Shown: positions 7,904 to 8,791 of the stretch, piece after piece
Layout: each line of letters begins with the position of its first letter
Position numbering within the stretch: position 1 is the stretch's first letter
Assembly: GCA_003445095.1 (NCBI GenBank)
Contig: DLVS01000688.1
Coordinates: 480 to 9,270, forward strand
Length of the DNA: 8,791 bases
Direction of reading: 5' to 3'
Source of the DNA: Verrucomicrobiales bacterium
Lineage (GTDB): Bacteria; Verrucomicrobiota; Verrucomicrobiia; Limisphaerales; UBA9464
Notes under the pieces: model-generated
Databases searched by the model: none
Told to the model about the DNA's origin: nothing
What the model saw: only the letters and a program-made list of their open reading frames with translations
Position numbers and translations under genes: made by a program

Positions 7904-7967
7904 TGGCTGGGGTTTGGACATTTTTCGCCTGTCGCAGCCCTCCGTTGGGACAAAGCCACGTGACCGA

Positions 7968-8063
7968 ACGCCAACGGCGTTACGTCCACGAGCCCAAGGT
8001 TGGCGCGCCGCGCCTACCTTGGGTTAGCATGGATTTGACGATCTCAACCCCAACGAGGTTGCG
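7968..8063 (+). repeat. Three-hairpin module, left copy of an inverted pair
   Basis: Three palindromes in order: AACGCC-AAC-GGCGTT at 7967-7981; a 31-base hairpin at 7993-8023 with near-perfect arms starting CCCAAGGT and ending ACCTTGGG; and CAACCCCAACGAGGTTG at 8045-8061 with one broken pair. Compared with the reverse complement of 8202-8295, the left part aligns without gaps at 19 of 25 bases, the large hairpin at 28 of 31, and the last segment at 18 of 19 after a 2-base gap. The loops read AAC here and GTT in the other copy, which sets the relative orientation. Confidence 0.75.
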
Positions 8064-8177
8064 TCTCAGTCCCAAACATACCGCTCGCGGAAAGGACCAG
8101 GTGAATATAAACCGCGGAAAGAGACTGAGGCCTGGATGAAGCATGGCGAAGGGAAACATCACCGATCCCTCCTGTGA

Positions 8178-8192
8178 TTGAGCGACGCTCAA
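8178..8192. repeat. Palindrome between the two hairpin modules
   Basis: TTGAGCG-A-CGCTCAA is a perfect 7-bp inverted repeat around a single base, with extra partial pairing in the flanks (GATTG and CAATC). It sits just left of the right module and has no counterpart that I can see beside the left one. Confidence 0.5.
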
Positions 8193-8201
8193 GCAATCGG
8201 G

Positions 8202-8295
8202 CGCAACCCCGTTGGGGTTGGCGATCCATTGGAATCGAACCCAAGGTCGGCGCGAGGCGCCAACCTTGGGCTCGGTGACGCTACCCCGTTGGGGT
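8202..8295 (-). repeat. Three-hairpin module, right copy of an inverted pair
   Basis: The palindromes are CAACCCC-GTT-GGGGTTG at 8204-8220 (perfect 7-bp arms), a 31-base hairpin at 8240-8270 with arms of the CCCAAGG/CCTTGGG type, and TACCCC-GTT-GGGGTA at 8282-8296. Their centres lie at almost the same distance from position 8131 as the three in the left copy. The copy is better preserved than the left one in its small hairpins. Confidence 0.75.
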
Positions 8296-8334
8296 AAAGA
8301 ACCCGAATGAGTTCAGTCCCCAAATGGCCAATCT

Positions 8335-8358
8335 CCCGCTCTGCTCCAGCAGAACGGG
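8335..8358. repeat. Outer hairpin containing the right 15-base repeat
   Basis: CCCG-c-TCTGCT-cc-AGCAGA-a-CGGG forms an 11-bp stem with one mismatch and a 2-base loop (a loop this small would open by at least one pair). It contains 8338-8352, the exact copy of 7889-7903. It could act as a structure downstream of uvrA, but there is no T-run after it on either strand. Confidence 0.6.
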
Positions 8359-8404
8359 TAATGGGCGATGCGGATCAGTGTTGGACGTGGTTTTATTAAT
8401 GGGC

Positions 8405-8484
8405 AAGGACTGGCTGCTCCGGCGGGCAGCCGCCAGCCAAATGTGGGCACATTGATTTATCAGCACTTTCTACAGCCAGTCCTT
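8405..8484 (-). repeat. 12-base inverted repeat pairing the last uvrA codons with downstream sequence
   Basis: AAGGACTGGCTG at 8405-8416 is the exact inverse of CAGCCAGTCCTT at 8473-8484. The right arm encodes the last four uvrA residues KDWL, directly before the TAG stop. In a uvrA transcript the two arms could form a 12-bp stem around 56 bases that include the stop codon. The left arm also takes part in a smaller hairpin (GGCGG-CTGC-CCGCC with outer GGCT/AGCC). No T-run follows, so this is not a canonical terminator. Confidence 0.55.
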
Positions 8485-8791
8485 CAAGTAACGCCCGGTG
8501 TACGATTCAGAGACTCGCGCCACCTCTTCCGGAGCGCCCTCGGCGACGATTCGCCCCCCGGCGTCGCCTCCTTCAGGCCCGAGATCAATCACCCAGTCCG
8601 CTTCGGCGATTAGTTCGAGGTTGTGTTCGATGACGATCACCGTGTGACCTGAGTCCACGAGACGTTGGATCACTTCGACGAGCCGGCGCACATCTTGGAG
8701 GTGTAGTCCAATGGTCGGCTCTTCGAGGATGAACAGATCGTTTTTGCCGGGTTTCCGTCGGGACATTCCACCGTGCGACCCATCGGTCAAT
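8470..8791 (-). CDS. uvrA: UvrABC excinuclease subunit A, C-terminal end (5' part cut by window)
   Basis: UvrA is the damage-scanning ATPase of bacterial nucleotide excision repair, loading UvrB at lesions as a dimer. Only the last ~107 of the usual ~940 or more residues are here; the frame is open through the window edge, so the ATG at 8790 is internal. Seen from there: the Walker B and D-loop region [12 protein letters not shown] at 19-30, switch histidine His56 in [10 protein letters not shown], and the highly typical [13 protein letters not shown] tail at 64-76 followed by [14 protein letters not shown] and [11 protein letters not shown]. The protein ends right after this with no long C-terminal tail. 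Walker B reads LEEP where many UvrA proteins have LDEP; I recall LEEPTIGLH from other UvrA proteins, so this is probably a normal subtype. The same gene could be a UvrA paralogue, which needs the missing part to decide. Confidence 0.95.
   Translation of the reverse strand, partial: LTDGSHGGMSRRKPGKNDLFILEEPTIGLHLQDVRRLVEVIQRLVDSGHTVIVIEHNLELIAEADWVIDLGPEGGDAGGRIVAEGAPEEVARVSESYTGRYLKDWL

Larger units (their letters stand above)
7798..8469. other. Gene-free, hairpin-rich intergenic region between uvrA and argF
   Basis: No reading frame in these 672 bases resembles a known protein; the frames that are open run through palindromes on both strands. Region by region: 7798-7877 argF promoter and dyad; 7889-7903 outer repeat; 7968-8063 left copy of a three-hairpin module; 8064-8201 centre with CGCGGAAAG repeated directly at 8086-8094 and 8113-8121, CTCAGTC/GACTGAG inverted at 8065-8071 and 8123-8129, and a palindrome at 8178-8192; 8202-8295 inverted right copy; 8335-8358 outer hairpin; 8405-8469 left arm and loop of the uvrA-end inverted repeat. 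It may be an insertion of a repeat element or a structured RNA gene; no transposase is present. Confidence 0.6.

Noticed and set aside
7798..7989. 64-codon upstream extension of argF
   Set aside because: The added residues have no resemblance to ornithine carbamoyltransferases, and the stretch contains the likely promoter and dyad. MKHLLSLEAL at 7797 is the normal family start.
7867..8139. Plus-strand open frame of 90 codons in the uvrA-argF spacer
   Set aside because: It runs through the left hairpin module and the argF promoter, its product is basic and low in family-like pattern, and open frames occur on both strands across the same palindromes. It reflects repeat composition, not a gene.
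7980..8244. Minus-strand open frames of 66-70 codons across the same repeats
   Set aside because: They encode the repeats in translation (for example PKVG-like and NLVGV-like strings), overlap each other in different frames and have no start context. Such frames are expected from GC-rich palindromes.
7960..8300. CRISPR array
   Set aside because: The repeats are palindromes of different kinds in inverted order, not identical direct repeats with regular unique spacers, and no cas gene is present.
8520..8791. LEEP instead of LDEP in UvrA as a sign of an inactive ATPase
   Set aside because: The catalytic Glu and switch His are kept, and LEEPTIGLH is, as far as I recall, seen in other functional-looking UvrA proteins.

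Overview
The window is a stretch of bacterial chromosome with ordinary housekeeping genes, one large unusual surface-protein gene and one structured intergenic region. Base composition is moderately GC-rich. Three features together suggest Verrucomicrobiota or a relative in the PVC group: a lipoprotein with an Ig-like domain, a long cyanobacterial/plant-type IspH, and an intergenic cluster of GC-rich hairpins. This assignment is an inference from gene style; no ribosomal RNA or other decisive marker is present.

Left part, plus strand: the C-terminal half of glycerol kinase (glpK, cut by the window start) is followed by a very large gene. That gene encodes an exported protein with a FecR-like domain, a run of TPR repeats and a C-terminal outer-membrane beta-barrel. 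Middle: a small Ig-domain lipoprotein gene converges on the barrel gene with only 28 bases between their stops. Right part, all minus strand: argF (ornithine carbamoyltransferase) and ispH (HMBPP reductase) sit 45 bases apart and probably form one transcript from a promoter just upstream of argF. The C-terminal end of uvrA (excision-repair ATPase) enters from the right edge and reads toward them.

The region of about 670 bases between the end of uvrA and the start of argF has no credible gene. It is not featureless. It holds a sigma70-like promoter and an operator-like dyad for argF, two diverged copies of a roughly 95-base module in inverted orientation around position 8131, each carrying three hairpins, an exact 15-base repeat outside each copy, and a 12-base inverted repeat that includes the last codons of uvrA. 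This is the part of the window least explained by known genes and the best candidate for something undescribed, such as a non-autonomous repeat element or a structured RNA.

Functionally the genes are mixed: glycerol phosphorylation, arginine biosynthesis, isoprenoid precursor synthesis and DNA repair. I see no sign that they form one system, and no complete mobile element, CRISPR array, tRNA or rRNA.
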